Counted from the stretch's first letter, positions 24,476-33,465 are shown. The stretch is DNA of 64,000 nucleotides from Thermocatellispora tengchongensis (GCF_014202315.1 NZ_JACHGN010000007.1:256569-320568); one strand, 5' to 3'. Numbers and translations: made by a program. The notes: generated by a model not told the origin, from the letters alone.

Positions 24476-24600
24476 GCTCAGCCTCCGCCGCTGCCGCCCA
24501 GAAGGCTCAGGCTCCGCCGCTTCCGGCCCGAGGGCTCAGCCTCCGCCGCTTCCGTCCTGAACGCTCAGCCTCCGCCGCTTCCGCCCTGAACGCTCAGCCT
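24476..24600. repeat. 29-bp tandem repeat duplicating the 3' end of the TIGR04222 gene
   Basis: Copies start at 24476, 24505, 24534 and 24563, each exactly 29 bp, with a fifth partial copy at 24592 that is the real end of the coding sequence. The shared core is GCTCAGCCTCCGCCGC, which on the minus strand encodes the last glycines and the TGA stop. The array therefore looks like repeated duplication of the stop-codon region downstream of the gene. Confidence 0.85.
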
Positions 24601-25583
24601 CCGCCGCCGCAGCCGCCACCGCCGCAGCCGCCGCCGCTCGACCCACCGCCCGAGTCGCCGCCACCGCCGCCGAAGTCGCCGCCGCCGAGGCCGCCCCATC
24701 CGGAGTCCACGGTCCCGTAGTCGCCGCCGCCGAAGGTGCCCCCGCCCCCGCAGGCCCCCGACACGGCCGAGGTCGAGACGGCCTGGCTGCGCGCCTCCTC
24801 CCGCAGCAGCTCCTCCTGCAGCGCGGCGTCGTCCAGCTCGTTCAGCCCGTAGAGCGCGACCGGCAGGCCCACGGCGTACGCCAGGCCGGGCCCCACCGGC
24901 GCCGCGCCCCTGCGGTGCAGCCGCCGCGCCGCGGTCAGCTCCGCGTGCCCCGCCGTGCTGACCACGTTGCGCAGCGCCCGCCGCAGGTTCCGCGCCGCGA
25001 CGAGCCCGCCGACGCCGGTGGCGCCCGCGAGCACCACCCCCAAGAGGGACGCGAAGGACGCCACCGGCGGCCCGGCCGCGACCAGCGCCATCATCAGCAC
25101 CGCCACCACGATCGCACCGCCGGACACCGCCAGCAGCCGGTGCACGTACGTGCGCACCGGGGTGAACGCGCCGTCGGGCACGAGCAGGCCGCGCCCTATG
25201 AGCCCGTAGCGCAGCCGCTCCATGGCCTCGCTGCCGCCGACCGCCCGCCTGAGGTCGGCGAGCTCCATCCCGCCGGGGTGCGCCGCCAGCACGTCCAGCA
25301 CGGCCTGCTCGACCGGCTCGGAGGACGGCGGCACACCGTGCACCGGCGACACCCGCGCCCCGCGCGAGACCCGGATGTCGCCGCCCCGCGCCAGCACGGC
25401 TATCGCCGTGTTGATCACCCGGCGCGGCCCTCCGGCCAGGAACGCCAGCTCGTAGTGGTCCAGCCCGCCTACGTGCACGGGGGCCACCGCCCTGATCCGC
25501 CGATGCTCCCGATGCGCCGCGTTCCGTGCCCCGATCACCAGCCACGCGACGAGCACGCCCGCCACGGCCATCAAGAACTCCAT
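24594..25583 (-). CDS. TIGR04222-type membrane protein with Gly/Cys-rich C-terminal tail
   Basis: The 329-residue protein starts MEFLMAVAGVLVAWLVIGAR, an N-terminal membrane helix. A cytoplasmic winged-helix-like part follows (VEQAVLDVLAAHPGGMELADLRRAV), then two helices (AIVVAVLMMALVAAGPPVAS and SLLGVVLAGATGVGGLV). The last ~65 residues are almost only Gly with Ser/Asp/Phe/Tyr and contain cysteines in SGACGGGG and the terminal GGGCGGGGCGGGG. This matches my recollection of the TIGR04222 family, defined as a domain preceding low-complexity Cys/Gly tails. A DUF692 oxidase and its small partner are encoded just upstream on the same strand, so the tail may be a modification substrate. Confidence 0.78.
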   Translation of the reverse strand: MEFLMAVAGVLVAWLVIGARNAAHREHRRIRAVAPVHVGGLDHYELAFLAGGPRRVINTAIAVLARGGDIRVSRGARVSPVHGVPPSSEPVEQAVLDVLAAHPGGMELADLRRAVGGSEAMERLRYGLIGRGLLVPDGAFTPVRTYVHRLLAVSGGAIVVAVLMMALVAAGPPVASFASLLGVVLAGATGVGGLVAARNLRRALRNVVSTAGHAELTAARRLHRRGAAPVGPGLAYAVGLPVALYGLNELDDAALQEELLREEARSQAVSTSAVSGACGGGGTFGGGDYGTVDSGWGGLGGGDFGGGGGDSGGGSSGGGCGGGGCGGGG

Positions 25584-25697
25584 CCTCACCCCCGGGCGAA
25601 GCAAGGGCCGGCAGGGCGCCACCCGTGTACCGGTTAGACGAACACAGGAGCCCGCGAGTTCGCGGTCGGCCGTCACACCCCGCGGGGCGGGGGCGGG

Positions 25698-25754
25698 GCG
25701 CAGGCACCGGTTCGCGCCCCCACCGGGCGGGCGCAGGCACCGGGTTCGCGCCCC
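25698..25754. repeat. Two-copy ~33-bp repeat between the MNIO partner and TIGR04222 genes
   Basis: GCGCAGGCACCGG followed by TTCGCGCCCC occurs at 25698-25720 and 25731-25754. It lies in the 217-bp gap between the two genes. No terminator-like hairpin with a T-tract is evident, so read-through from the MNIO gene is possible. Confidence 0.65.
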
Positions 25755-25800
25755 AGAGGACGGGTGCAGGGGCGGCTTTGTGTCCCCGCCGGTCGCGGGG

Positions 25801-26175
25801 TCAGGTGCGGCGGCGGATGCGGGACAGGAGCCCTCTGGGGCGGGCCGAGGGGGCCTGCGGGGCGGTGCCGGGGTGGTTGGCGGCCAGCCAGGCGGCGAAG
25901 GCTCGCGCGTCGGCGCGGGAGCCGCCCGGCGGCTTGGGGCGGCCCCGGGCGTACTCGGTGAACAGCGCGGCGAACCGGCCGTCGAGCTTGCGCACCAGGT
26001 CGGGGGCGACCTTGGCGACCAGGCCGCGGCGCTTGGCGATCAGGCTCGCGGCCTGGATGCGCAGGCGGTTCTCGTCGAAGCCCGGCGGGTGGGCGCCGCC
26101 GGCCACCAGCGCCGCCAGCAGGTCGTGCTGCTGGGCCGCCAGGCGGGCTCGCAGGGTGCGCTCGTCGTCGCTCAT
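25801..26175 (-). CDS. Small putative partner protein of the DUF692 oxidase
   Basis: The 124-residue protein overlaps the DUF692 gene by 4 nt (ATGA), so translation is coupled. It is alpha-helical by pattern: [40 protein letters not shown] and [14 protein letters not shown]. An Arg-rich end (LLSRIRRRT) follows. I know no named domain for it. In characterised MNIO systems a helical partner (DUF2063-type or similar) delivers the peptide substrate to the oxidase, and the gene order here suggests the same role. That role is inferred. Confidence 0.75.
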   Translation of the reverse strand: MSDDERTLRARLAAQQHDLLAALVAGGAHPPGFDENRLRIQAASLIAKRRGLVAKVAPDLVRKLDGRFAALFTEYARGRPKPPGGSRADARAFAAWLAANHPGTAPQAPSARPRGLLSRIRRRT

Positions 26176-26978
26176 GCGGGGATCGCGGCCCTGATCCGGT
26201 CCAGCTCGGCGGCGAGGGCGGCGTCGCTGGGGTAGTCGGCGTCCCATTCGAGCAGGACGCCCGGAGGGGTGGCGCGGTCGCACAGGGCGGTGAGGACGCC
26301 CAGGACCTCGTCGGGGACCGACCTGGTGTGGGTGTCGTGCCAGACGCCCTCGCGCGCGTAGCCGCCCGCCACGTGCACGTACGCCAGCGCCTCCAGCGGC
26401 AGCCGGTCCAGGGCCTCTCCGGCGCCCAGGCCCAGGTTGACCTGGTTGTTGTACAGGTTGGCCACGTCGATGAGCAGGCCCACCCCCGTGCGCTCGACCA
26501 GCTCGCCGAGGAAGTCGGCCTCGGTCAGCTCGTCGCCGGGCCAGCCGAACAGCGCCGCGACGTTCTCCAGCGCCAGCGGCACGGGCAGGGCCGCCTGCGC
26601 ACGGCGTACGTTCTCGGCGATGACGTCCAGCGACTCGCGGGTGCGCGGGACCGGCAGGAGGTGGCCCGCCTCCAGCCCGCCCGCGCGTACGAAGGCCAGG
26701 TGCTCGCTCACCAGCGGGGAGCCCAGCGCCTCGGCGCAGGCGGCGAGGTGGGCCAGGCGCTCTGGGTCGGGCGGCTCGGCGCCGCCGATGCCCAGGCCGA
26801 CGCCGTGGGGCACCACCGGCAGGCCGCGGGCGCGCAGCACGGACAGCGACTCGGGGAGCCGGGCCGGGCTGATGTTCTCGGCGACGACCTCGACGAACTC
26901 GACGCCCGGCAGCCGCTCGACGGTCAGGTCGATCTCGGGACGCCAGCCGATGCCGATCCCCAACGCCCCGACCGGCAT
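26172..26978 (-). CDS. DUF692/UPF0276 multinuclear non-heme iron oxidase (MNIO)
   Basis: The 268-residue TIM-barrel protein starts at the ATG at 26978, preceded by a strong AGGAGG. Candidate iron ligands sit in [51 protein letters not shown] and LLEWDADYP, the pattern of the family. MNIO enzymes (MbnB, TglH, ChrH, bufferin BufB) oxidatively modify cysteines of ribosomal peptides. Downstream on the same strand are a coupled 124-residue partner and a TIGR04222 protein with a Cys/Gly tail, the likely substrate. The exact chemistry cannot be read from the sequence. Confidence 0.87.
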   Translation of the reverse strand: MPVGALGIGIGWRPEIDLTVERLPGVEFVEVVAENISPARLPESLSVLRARGLPVVPHGVGLGIGGAEPPDPERLAHLAACAEALGSPLVSEHLAFVRAGGLEAGHLLPVPRTRESLDVIAENVRRAQAALPVPLALENVAALFGWPGDELTEADFLGELVERTGVGLLIDVANLYNNQVNLGLGAGEALDRLPLEALAYVHVAGGYAREGVWHDTHTRSVPDEVLGVLTALCDRATPPGVLLEWDADYPSDAALAAELDRIRAAIPA

Positions 26979-27034
26979 GGGCCCGACCTCCTCTCGACGT
27001 GTCCCCGGCTCCATTGTGCCCCCGGAACAGGGGA

Positions 27035-27068
27035 AACGGGGCCCCGGCGCCGTTGGCGGGACCCCGTT
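27035..27068 (-). terminator. Hairpin after PEP carboxykinase
   Basis: AACGGGG (27035-27041) and CCCCGTT (27062-27068) form a 7-bp stem with a GC-rich 20-nt loop, 20 bp past the PEPCK stop codon. It could separate PEPCK transcription from the MNIO gene. Confidence 0.45.
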
Positions 27069-27087
27069 CCACGGGAGGGGAGCTGCC

Positions 27088-28890
27088 CTACGACTCCCCG
27101 TCCAGGCGGGCCACCAGAGCGTGGTACTCGTCCCACAGCTCCTTGGGCAGGGGGTCGCCGAAGGTCTCGAAGTGCGCCGGTACGAGCGCGGCCTCCTCGC
27201 GCCACACCTCGGTGTCCACGCTGAGCAGCGTCTTGAGGTCCTCGGGGTCGATGTCCAGGCCCTCGGTGTCCAGCTCGGCGGGCAGCAGGCCGATCGGCGT
27301 GGGCACGGCGTCGGCGACGCCGTTGATCCGGTCCACGATCCACTTCAGCACCCGGCTGTTCTCGCCGAAGCCGGGCCAGATGAACCTGCCCTCGGCGTTC
27401 TTGCGGAACCAGTTGACGTAGTAGATGCGCGGCAGCTTGGCGCCCGGACGGCGGCCGATCTCCAGCCAGTGGGCGAAGTAGTCGCCCATGTTGTAGCCGC
27501 AGAACGGCAGCATCGCGAACGGGTCGCGGCGCAGCTCACCGACCTTGCCCTCGGCCGCGGCGGTCTTCTCCGAGGCGACGTTGGCGCCGAGGAACACGCC
27601 GTGCTGCCAGCTCAGCGACTCGGTCACCAGCGGCACCGCGGTGGCGCGGCGCCCGCCGAAGAGGATGGCGTCGATCGGCACGCCCTTCGGGTCCTGCCAC
27701 TCCTTGGCGATGGTCGGGCACTGCCCGGCCGGGGTGGTGAAGCGGGCGTTGGGGTGGGCGGCCGGCTCGCCCGACTCGGGCGTCCAGGGACGGCCCTTCC
27801 AGTCGGTGAGCCTGGCCGGCGGCTCGTCGGTCAGGCCCTCCCACCACACGTCGCCGTCGTCGGTGAGGGCGACGTTGGTGAAGATGCTGTTGCCCCACAG
27901 GGTCTTCACGGCGTTGGCGTTGGTGCTCTCGCCGGTGCCGGGCGCGACGCCGAAGAAGCCGGCCTCGGGGTTGATCGCGTACAGGCGGCCGTCGTCGCCG
28001 AAGCGCATCCAGGCGATGTCGTCGCCGATCGTCTCGACCTTCCAGCCCGGGATCGTGGGCTGGAGCATGGCGAGGTTGGTCTTGCCGCAGGCGCTGGGGA
28101 AGGCCGCGGCGACGTACCGGGTCTCTCCGCTGGGCGGGGTGAGCTTGAGGATCAGCATGTGCTCGGCCAGCCAGCCCTCGTCGCGCGCCATCACGCTGGC
28201 GATGCGCAGGGCGTAGCACTTCTTGCCGAGCAGGGCGTTGCCGCCGTACCCGGACCCGTAGGACCAGATCTCCCTGGTCTCGGGGAAGTGGCTGATGTAC
28301 TTGGTCTGGCTGCACGGCCAGGGCACGTCCTGCTCGCCCGGGGCGAGCGGCTTGCCCACGGAGTGGACGGCCTTGACGAAGTCGCCGCGCTCCTCGATCA
28401 GGCGCAGCGCGGCCTCGCCCATGCGGGTCATGATCCGCATGGACACGACGACGTACGGCGAGTCGGTGATCTCGACGCCGAGCTGCGAGATGTTCCCGCC
28501 GAGCGGGCCCATGCAGAAGGGCACGACGTACATCGTGCGTCCGCGCATGCAGCCCTTGAACAGGGTGCCGAAGGTACGCCGCATCTCCGCCGGCGCGATC
28601 CAGTTGTTGGTGGGCCCGGCGTCCTCCTCCTTCTCCGAGCAGATGAAGGTACGGTCCTCGACGCGGGCGACGTCGGTGGGGTCGGAGGCCGCGTAGAAGC
28701 TGTTCTGCCGCTTGGCGAGCCGGACGAACGTGCCCTGCTCGACGAGCAGGTTGGTCAGGCGCGTCCATTCGGCCTCGGACCCGTCGCACCACTCGACGCG
28801 GTCGGGCTCGGTCAGTGCGGCGATCTCATCGACCCACGCGCGCAGCGCGGCGTGCTCGGTCGGGGCGGGTGCCTCAACGGAAATGGACAC
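27088..28890 (-). CDS. pckG: Phosphoenolpyruvate carboxykinase (GTP)
   Basis: The 600-residue enzyme converts oxaloacetate and GTP to PEP, GDP and CO2, the entry step of gluconeogenesis. Diagnostic segments are [13 protein letters not shown] (the PEPCK P-loop with reactive Cys), [41 protein letters not shown] and [17 protein letters not shown]. Length fits the GTP-dependent class used by actinobacteria. The GTG start has GAGGAG 9 nt upstream. It is preceded by a 427-bp gene-free regulatory region. Confidence 0.96.
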   Translation of the reverse strand: MSISVEAPAPTEHAALRAWVDEIAALTEPDRVEWCDGSEAEWTRLTNLLVEQGTFVRLAKRQNSFYAASDPTDVARVEDRTFICSEKEEDAGPTNNWIAPAEMRRTFGTLFKGCMRGRTMYVVPFCMGPLGGNISQLGVEITDSPYVVVSMRIMTRMGEAALRLIEERGDFVKAVHSVGKPLAPGEQDVPWPCSQTKYISHFPETREIWSYGSGYGGNALLGKKCYALRIASVMARDEGWLAEHMLILKLTPPSGETRYVAAAFPSACGKTNLAMLQPTIPGWKVETIGDDIAWMRFGDDGRLYAINPEAGFFGVAPGTGESTNANAVKTLWGNSIFTNVALTDDGDVWWEGLTDEPPARLTDWKGRPWTPESGEPAAHPNARFTTPAGQCPTIAKEWQDPKGVPIDAILFGGRRATAVPLVTESLSWQHGVFLGANVASEKTAAAEGKVGELRRDPFAMLPFCGYNMGDYFAHWLEIGRRPGAKLPRIYYVNWFRKNAEGRFIWPGFGENSRVLKWIVDRINGVADAVPTPIGLLPAELDTEGLDIDPEDLKTLLSVDTEVWREEAALVPAHFETFGDPLPKELWDEYHALVARLDGES

Positions 28891-29317
28891 AGCGGCGGCT
28901 CCTCACTCTCAGGGCGAAATCATCATCGACGACAAAACCGCGCTAGATCCAATTGGCGTAGACCAGTGGGTTAAACGCCGTCCGAGATGTCCACAACATC
29001 CGTTCGTCACGTTTCACCGTGATTCCAGCCAGGTTAATTAACGCGATCCATCGCCGTCGCGACATGCCGTCGCCGCCGCCCGGGATGGCGTCTCCGGGGA
29101 GGTCAGCGGGCCGTTCGCCGCGACGATCCGGAGGTACTACCCATCCTGCGCCGAGTTAAAGAATGACTGCCGCCGAGTGGTTTAGGCCACTGGCACAGGT
29201 CTAAACCAATCCCATTGAAGGTATAGTCCACTGAAATTCGCGAATCGCCTGCCCACGCGCGGGTCCGGCGCCGCGAATTCGCGGGCGCGAAGGCGCCGCA
29301 GGGCGCCTCGCACGCCT
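28891..29317. other. Gene-free region upstream of PEPCK with several palindromes
   Basis: No convincing CDS is seen. The interval is less GC-rich than its surroundings. It contains an 8-bp inverted repeat TGGTTTAG/CTAAACCA (29178-29185, 29201-29208). Two perfect 10-bp palindromes also occur: ATTCGCGAAT (29236-29245) and GCGAATTCGC (29273-29282). The PEPCK promoter must lie here, and the palindromes are candidate operators or terminators. Confidence 0.5.
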
Positions 29318-29845
29318 TCAGGAATCGACGTCGGGCCCGGCCGCCCTGACCCGGTCCACGTGCTGCAGCGCGTCGCGCAGCTCGCCCAGCCAGTTGTCGG
29401 TGTGCTTGCCCACCAGGCGTACGCACCAGGCCAGCGCGTCGCTGCGGCTGCGCGCCACTCCGGCCGCCACCAAGGTGTCCAGGATCTGGCGCTCCGACTG
29501 CCGCAGCCGGGTCATGACCGGCACCGAAAGTGTGGTGAACATCACTGTCGAGCCGCCGCACGTGACACCCCACGACACCTTGCGCCGGAAGCGGTGCTCG
29601 GCCTCCCGGGCGATCTCGATCCGGTGCTCCCTGGTCTCCTCGCGGAAGCGGCGCACCAGGCCGTCCACGGCCGCCGCCCGCTCGGCCTCGGAGGCGTCGC
29701 CGCCGAGTTCGGGATCGGCCAGGACGCCGACGACGGTGATCTCCTCACGGTCGAGCACGACCTCGGGCCGGCCGGTGAACCACCCCTCGGGCAGCCGCCC
29801 GGTGAACCAGCCGCGTACCTGTGATACTGCTTCATCATTTTCCAT
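29318..29845 (-). CDS. Unknown protein with ribbon-helix-helix-like C-terminal segment
   Basis: The 175-residue protein is started at the ATG at 29845; a longer frame to 29899 would cross the divergent promoter. The N-terminal half is charged (VRRFREETREHRIEIAREAE). The C-terminal part TLSVPVMTRLRQSERQILDTL followed by GVARSRSDALAWCVRLVG looks like a ribbon-helix-helix DNA-binding unit. I cannot name a family. It is divergent from a TetR regulator 61 bp away, and a perfect palindrome overlaps its own start codon, consistent with autoregulation or TetR control. Confidence 0.65.
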   Translation of the reverse strand: MENDEAVSQVRGWFTGRLPEGWFTGRPEVVLDREEITVVGVLADPELGGDASEAERAAAVDGLVRRFREETREHRIEIAREAEHRFRRKVSWGVTCGGSTVMFTTLSVPVMTRLRQSERQILDTLVAAGVARSRSDALAWCVRLVGKHTDNWLGELRDALQHVDRVRAAGPDVDS

Positions 29846-29860
29846 GTAATCAACATTACA
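29845..29860. promoter_or_regulatory. Palindrome overlapping the start codon of the RHH-like gene
   Basis: TGTAAT-CAAC-ATTACA is a perfect 6-bp dyad with a 4-bp spacer in the short divergent gap before the TetR gene, and it includes the first base of the 29845 ATG. A protein bound here would block initiation on the minus strand. Confidence 0.5.
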
Positions 29861-29906
29861 GCGCAATCCCGTCGATGACCACGCCCGCCGCCGCCACAAT
29901 GAGAAA

Positions 29907-30632
29907 GTGAGGGAACATCAGCGCAGGCTCGGGCTCCGGGAGCGCAAGAAGGCCAGGACCAGGCGTGCCATCCAGGAGCACGCCCTGAGACTGTTCGCCG
30001 AGCGGGGCTACGACGCGACGACCGTGGAGCAGATCGCCGAGGCGGCCGAGGTGTCGCAGAGCACCTTCTTCCGCTACTTCCCCACCAAAGAGGCCGTCGT
30101 GCTCTACGACGCCTACGACCGGCTGGTGCTGGAGCTCCTGGCCGCCCAGCCGCCCGCGATGCACCCGCTCGCGGCCCTGCGCGTCGCCGTGCGCGAGGCG
30201 TTCGGGCGGTTCAGCCCTGAGGAGGAGCAGGCCATCCAGGCCCGGGTCAGGCTGCTCGGCAGCCACCCGGCGCTGCGCGCCCGCACCCTGGACGGCCTCT
30301 TGGACGCCATCGAACGGCTGGCGGAGTCGATCGCCGCCCGGACCGGCCGCGCCCCCGGCGACACCTTCGTACGCGCGCTCTCCGGCGCGTTCGTCGGCGC
30401 GCTGATCCCGGCCATGTTCACCTGGGCCCGGTCAGAAGCCGACCCGGGGGCCCAACCCGTCTCCATCCGCCCGCTCGCCGAGCACCTGGACGAGTGCCTG
30501 GCCTACCTGGAGGCCGGATTCCCGCTCGGCGACGACCAGCCGGCGGACCACCGACCCAGTGCCCACCACCCCAGTGCCCACCAGCCCAGGGACGACCAGC
30601 CCGGGAACGATCAGACGCCGGCCGCCACCTGA
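29907..30632 (+). CDS. TetR-family transcriptional regulator with low-complexity C-terminal tail
   Basis: The 241-residue protein has the TetR helix-turn-helix at ~15-60: RAIQEHALRLFAERGYDATTVEQIAEAAEVSQSTFFRYF. A helical ligand-binding domain follows to ~205. The last ~30 residues are an Asp/Gln/His/Pro repeat (DDQP, PSAHHPSAHQP, DDQPGNDQ) with no counterpart in typical TetR proteins. This tail is encoded partly across the 22-nt overlap with the convergent NlpC/P60 gene. The divergent RHH-like gene is a likely target. The ligand is unknown. Confidence 0.88.
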   Translation: MREHQRRLGLRERKKARTRRAIQEHALRLFAERGYDATTVEQIAEAAEVSQSTFFRYFPTKEAVVLYDAYDRLVLELLAAQPPAMHPLAALRVAVREAFGRFSPEEEQAIQARVRLLGSHPALRARTLDGLLDAIERLAESIAARTGRAPGDTFVRALSGAFVGALIPAMFTWARSEADPGAQPVSIRPLAEHLDECLAYLEAGFPLGDDQPADHRPSAHHPSAHQPRDDQPGNDQTPAAT

Positions 30633-32005
30633 GGGCTCACCCGGACCACCCCGGCCAGGTTGCGGGTATAGATCGGCGCGATCTTGACGACGTCGCCGGT
30701 GCGGGGCGCGTGCAGCATCTTGCCGTCGCCCCAGTAGATCGCCACATGGGAGATGTACCCGGGGTTGGTCGGGTCGCTGCGCCAGAACAGCAGGTCGCCG
30801 GGCTGGGCCTGGTCGAGAGGCACCTGCGGGCCCGTCACCCACTGCTGGTGGGTGACGCGCGGCATCCGTACGCCCGCCTGGGCGAAGGCCCACTGCACCA
30901 GACCGGAGCAGTCGAAGGAGTCGGGCCCCTCGGCCCCCCACACGTACGGGCGGCCCACCTTGGACGCCGCCGCGGTCAGCATGGCCTGGATCTGCTCGGC
31001 CGTCATCAGCGACCCGGCCGGCCACTCGCGCACGGTGGTCGCGGCCTGATCACCGGTGCCGCCGGTGCTCCCGGTGTTCCCGGTGCCGGGCGTGTCGGCC
31101 TGCCTGCGCGGGGCGGTCAGGACCGGGTTGATCGCGATGATCTGGGTGCCCTTGGGCAGGGCGCGCAGCAGCCGGGCGCGCAGCTTGGCGGTGTCGGCCT
31201 TCGGCGCGCTGACCACCAGCGCGTTGTTCTGCGGCATGCCGAGGGCGCGCGCCGTCTGCCGGGAGACGACGGCGTCGATGGAGCCCATGCCCATCGTCGC
31301 GTACGCCCCGACGCGCAGCGTCCGCCCGCCGCTGCCGGGCACCGTGCGCCCCAGCGTGAGCCCGCCGTCGTTGCCCAGCACGAACGACACCGCGACGTCC
31401 CCGGCGGCCACGTTGCGCCACAGCGCGTCGGAGCCGGCGGTGGGCTTGGGGGTGAAGGCGCGGAACGTCGAGGGATCGACCCCCAGCGTCTGCACCCGCT
31501 TGCCGTCCAGCGACACCTCGGCCGCGTCGGCGATCTCCAGCGCGGCCACGCCGCGCACCTTGGCGGCCTTCTCCAGGTCCCGCTGCGTGAACGCCTGCCG
31601 GGAGACCGCGAACAGGTGGGGCACCCTCAGCTTGCCCAGAGGCGCCACGGGTGCGGCGGTCTGGGCGTTCTGCCCGGAGTCGGCGACGTATCCGGAGCTG
31701 ACCCGGCGCGCCTGGCTCGGGTCGGGCGCGACCTGGGACGTACCGTCCTGCTCACGCCCGGTCAGCTCGGCGAGCAGCATCAGGTCGGCGGTCACCACGC
31801 CCACCAGCAGGGCCGCGATCACCGGCACCGCCCGCCGCGCGAGCCGCGCCCGCCGCCGGCGGCGTCCGAGCCGGGAGTCGGGATCAACGGGCCGGGGCTC
31901 CGGATGGTGCGGGTACGGCGGGTGCCCGGGGTGCGGCACGTAGATGACGGCCGGGTAGTGGGACGGGGGCTGGTGCGGCTGTGCACGCGCTCGCTCGTCG
32001 AGCAC
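30611..32005 (-). CDS. NlpC/P60-family peptidoglycan endopeptidase, membrane-anchored
   Basis: The 464-residue protein has a Pro/His-rich cytoplasmic start, one membrane helix (AVPVIAALLVGVVTADLMLL, ~58-77) and a middle region (~110-290) resembling an FtsX/MacB-like extracytoplasmic fold. The C-terminal NlpC/P60 domain has catalytic C366 in DSFDCSGLVQWAF, H420 in YISHVAIYWGD and the downstream HAPRTGD. Such enzymes cut D-Glu-diaminopimelate bonds in cell-wall stem peptides. The start is GTG. A CCGTAT/ATACGG inverted repeat (32080-32100) lies upstream. The gene converges with tetR. Confidence 0.88.
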   Translation of the reverse strand: MLDERARAQPHQPPSHYPAVIYVPHPGHPPYPHHPEPRPVDPDSRLGRRRRRARLARRAVPVIAALLVGVVTADLMLLAELTGREQDGTSQVAPDPSQARRVSSGYVADSGQNAQTAAPVAPLGKLRVPHLFAVSRQAFTQRDLEKAAKVRGVAALEIADAAEVSLDGKRVQTLGVDPSTFRAFTPKPTAGSDALWRNVAAGDVAVSFVLGNDGGLTLGRTVPGSGGRTLRVGAYATMGMGSIDAVVSRQTARALGMPQNNALVVSAPKADTAKLRARLLRALPKGTQIIAINPVLTAPRRQADTPGTGNTGSTGGTGDQAATTVREWPAGSLMTAEQIQAMLTAAASKVGRPYVWGAEGPDSFDCSGLVQWAFAQAGVRMPRVTHQQWVTGPQVPLDQAQPGDLLFWRSDPTNPGYISHVAIYWGDGKMLHAPRTGDVVKIAPIYTRNLAGVVRVSPQVAAGV

Positions 32006-32201
32006 GACACCACCGCCCTTCCCGCCTCAGATGTCCGCCGTCAGCGTCGCCGCCACACGAGAATGCCGTACTCGATGCCCCGTATGCACGCGTTATACGG
32101 AAAACGTGGGGCACTTGGCTGAAATCCGGGCACGCCGACCCGCCGGCGGCCCTCCCCGGGACCCCGGCGGATCGTCACGCCATGAGATCAGACGCCGGCG
32201 C

Positions 32202-32702
32202 TCAGTTGCCGACGTACGGCACGGCTTCGAGGATCTCCACCGTGCTCTGCCGGCCGTTCGGCATCGTGTACGTCGCCTTCTCGCCGACCTTCTTGCCGTT
32301 GATCGCCGCGCCCAGCGGCGACTTCGGTGAGTACACGTCGATCGGTGCGCCGCTCTCCTCGCGGGAGGCGAGCAGGAACGTCACCTCTTCGTCGTCTCCG
32401 GCGAACCGGATGGTCACGGTCATGCCGGGGCCGACCACACCTTCGGTGCGCGGCGCCTCACCCACCCTGGCGTTGTCGAGGAGCTGGCGGAGCTGGAGGA
32501 TGCGGCCCTCCATCTTCCCCTGCTCCTCCTTCGCGGCGTGGTAGCCACCGTTTTCGCGCAGGTCACCCTCTTCCCGGGCGGCCTCGATCTTCTTGGCGAT
32601 GTCGGTGCGCCCCGGGCCCGAAAGGTACTCCAGCTCCGCCTTCAAGCGGTCGTACGCCTCCTGGGTCAGCCAGGTGACGCTCTCGTCGTGGGAGTCGGCC
32701 AC
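32202..32702 (-). CDS. greA: Transcription elongation factor GreA
   Basis: The 166-residue factor rescues backtracked RNA polymerase by stimulating transcript cleavage. An N-terminal coiled coil has the acidic tip (REEGDLRENGGYHAAKEEQ), and the C-terminal domain ends with SPLGAAINGKKVGEKATY. The start chosen is GTG 32702 with GGAGAA 5 nt upstream; the frame is open further upstream but without a ribosome-binding site. The neighbours DUF4307 and mca match the usual actinobacterial greA-DUF4307-mca arrangement. Confidence 0.96.
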   Translation of the reverse strand: MADSHDESVTWLTQEAYDRLKAELEYLSGPGRTDIAKKIEAAREEGDLRENGGYHAAKEEQGKMEGRILQLRQLLDNARVGEAPRTEGVVGPGMTVTIRFAGDDEEVTFLLASREESGAPIDVYSPKSPLGAAINGKKVGEKATYTMPNGRQSTVEILEAVPYVGN

Positions 32703-32813
32703 GGGTTCTCCTTGCTTCCTCGTAAGGGGGCAGTGCCATCGGTCGCGCCCGAGCGCGGTTGAATTTCGAAAGGCTAACAAGTTAACCGCTCGAACGCTTC
32801 CCCAAATGTCTCA

Positions 32814-33269
32814 CTATACGAGATAGCAGTACTGCACGTGAACCGACGTGGCCTGGGCACTCGTGTCGAGCCAGTCGGTGCGGCGGACATTTGCCTCACC
32901 AGCGGGAATAGTCACCTCTTTGGTGCCGACCTCTACATGATCGGTATCGGTCGCGCGCAACCGGCAAAGGGCCGCCTGATCGTCAGGCTTGTGTATCTCG
33001 TAGGTAATCCTCACGGAGTCGGGACGGGCCACGTCGAAGGAGACGACCTCGCGGATCACCTCGGTCTCGCCCTTCGCGGCCCACATCACGTACCCCCATC
33101 CGCCGGCGGCCACCGCGGCCAGCACCGCGATCACGATGTGCACGGCCAGCCGGCCGCGCTTCTGCGAGCCGCTGGCACGGTACGGGCGGTCGGGGCGGAG
33201 GGGGAGATCGTCCGGCGTGCCCAGCACCGGGACGTTCGGCCAACCCTGGTCGGCCTCGCTGCTAGCCAT
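32814..33269 (-). CDS. DUF4307 family membrane protein
   Basis: The 151-residue protein has a cytoplasmic N terminus (~1-40), one transmembrane helix (VHIVIAVLAAVAAGGWGYVMW) and an extracytoplasmic beta-rich domain with VVSFDVARPDSVRITYEI, CRLRATD and a final VHVQYCYLV. This is DUF4307, of unknown function, conserved between greA and mca in actinobacteria. The two cysteines might form a disulfide. It lies 111 bp upstream of greA on the same strand and is divergent from mca. Confidence 0.88.
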   Translation of the reverse strand: MASSEADQGWPNVPVLGTPDDLPLRPDRPYRASGSQKRGRLAVHIVIAVLAAVAAGGWGYVMWAAKGETEVIREVVSFDVARPDSVRITYEIHKPDDQAALCRLRATDTDHVEVGTKEVTIPAGEANVRRTDWLDTSAQATSVHVQYCYLV

Positions 33270-33465
33270 GCGGAATCTCCCTGCGCTCCTTCGGCGTTAT
33301 CCACAACAATTGTGACCCGCGGGGGCGGTGCTCCCGTGACCCGCCCTGGAGAAACTAACCTGTCTTGCACAGTGACCCGGCCCACGGCGCTCCGGCCGCG
33401 CCCACGGCGCGACCGCGCCCGGCCCGGCCACTGATCCGCTCGACCCGGAGGAGACACCGAATCCC

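Noticed and set aside
29103-29573. 156-residue minus-strand ORF
   Set aside because: It is out of frame with the RHH-like gene and crosses the palindromic intergenic region; no start signal or domain is seen.
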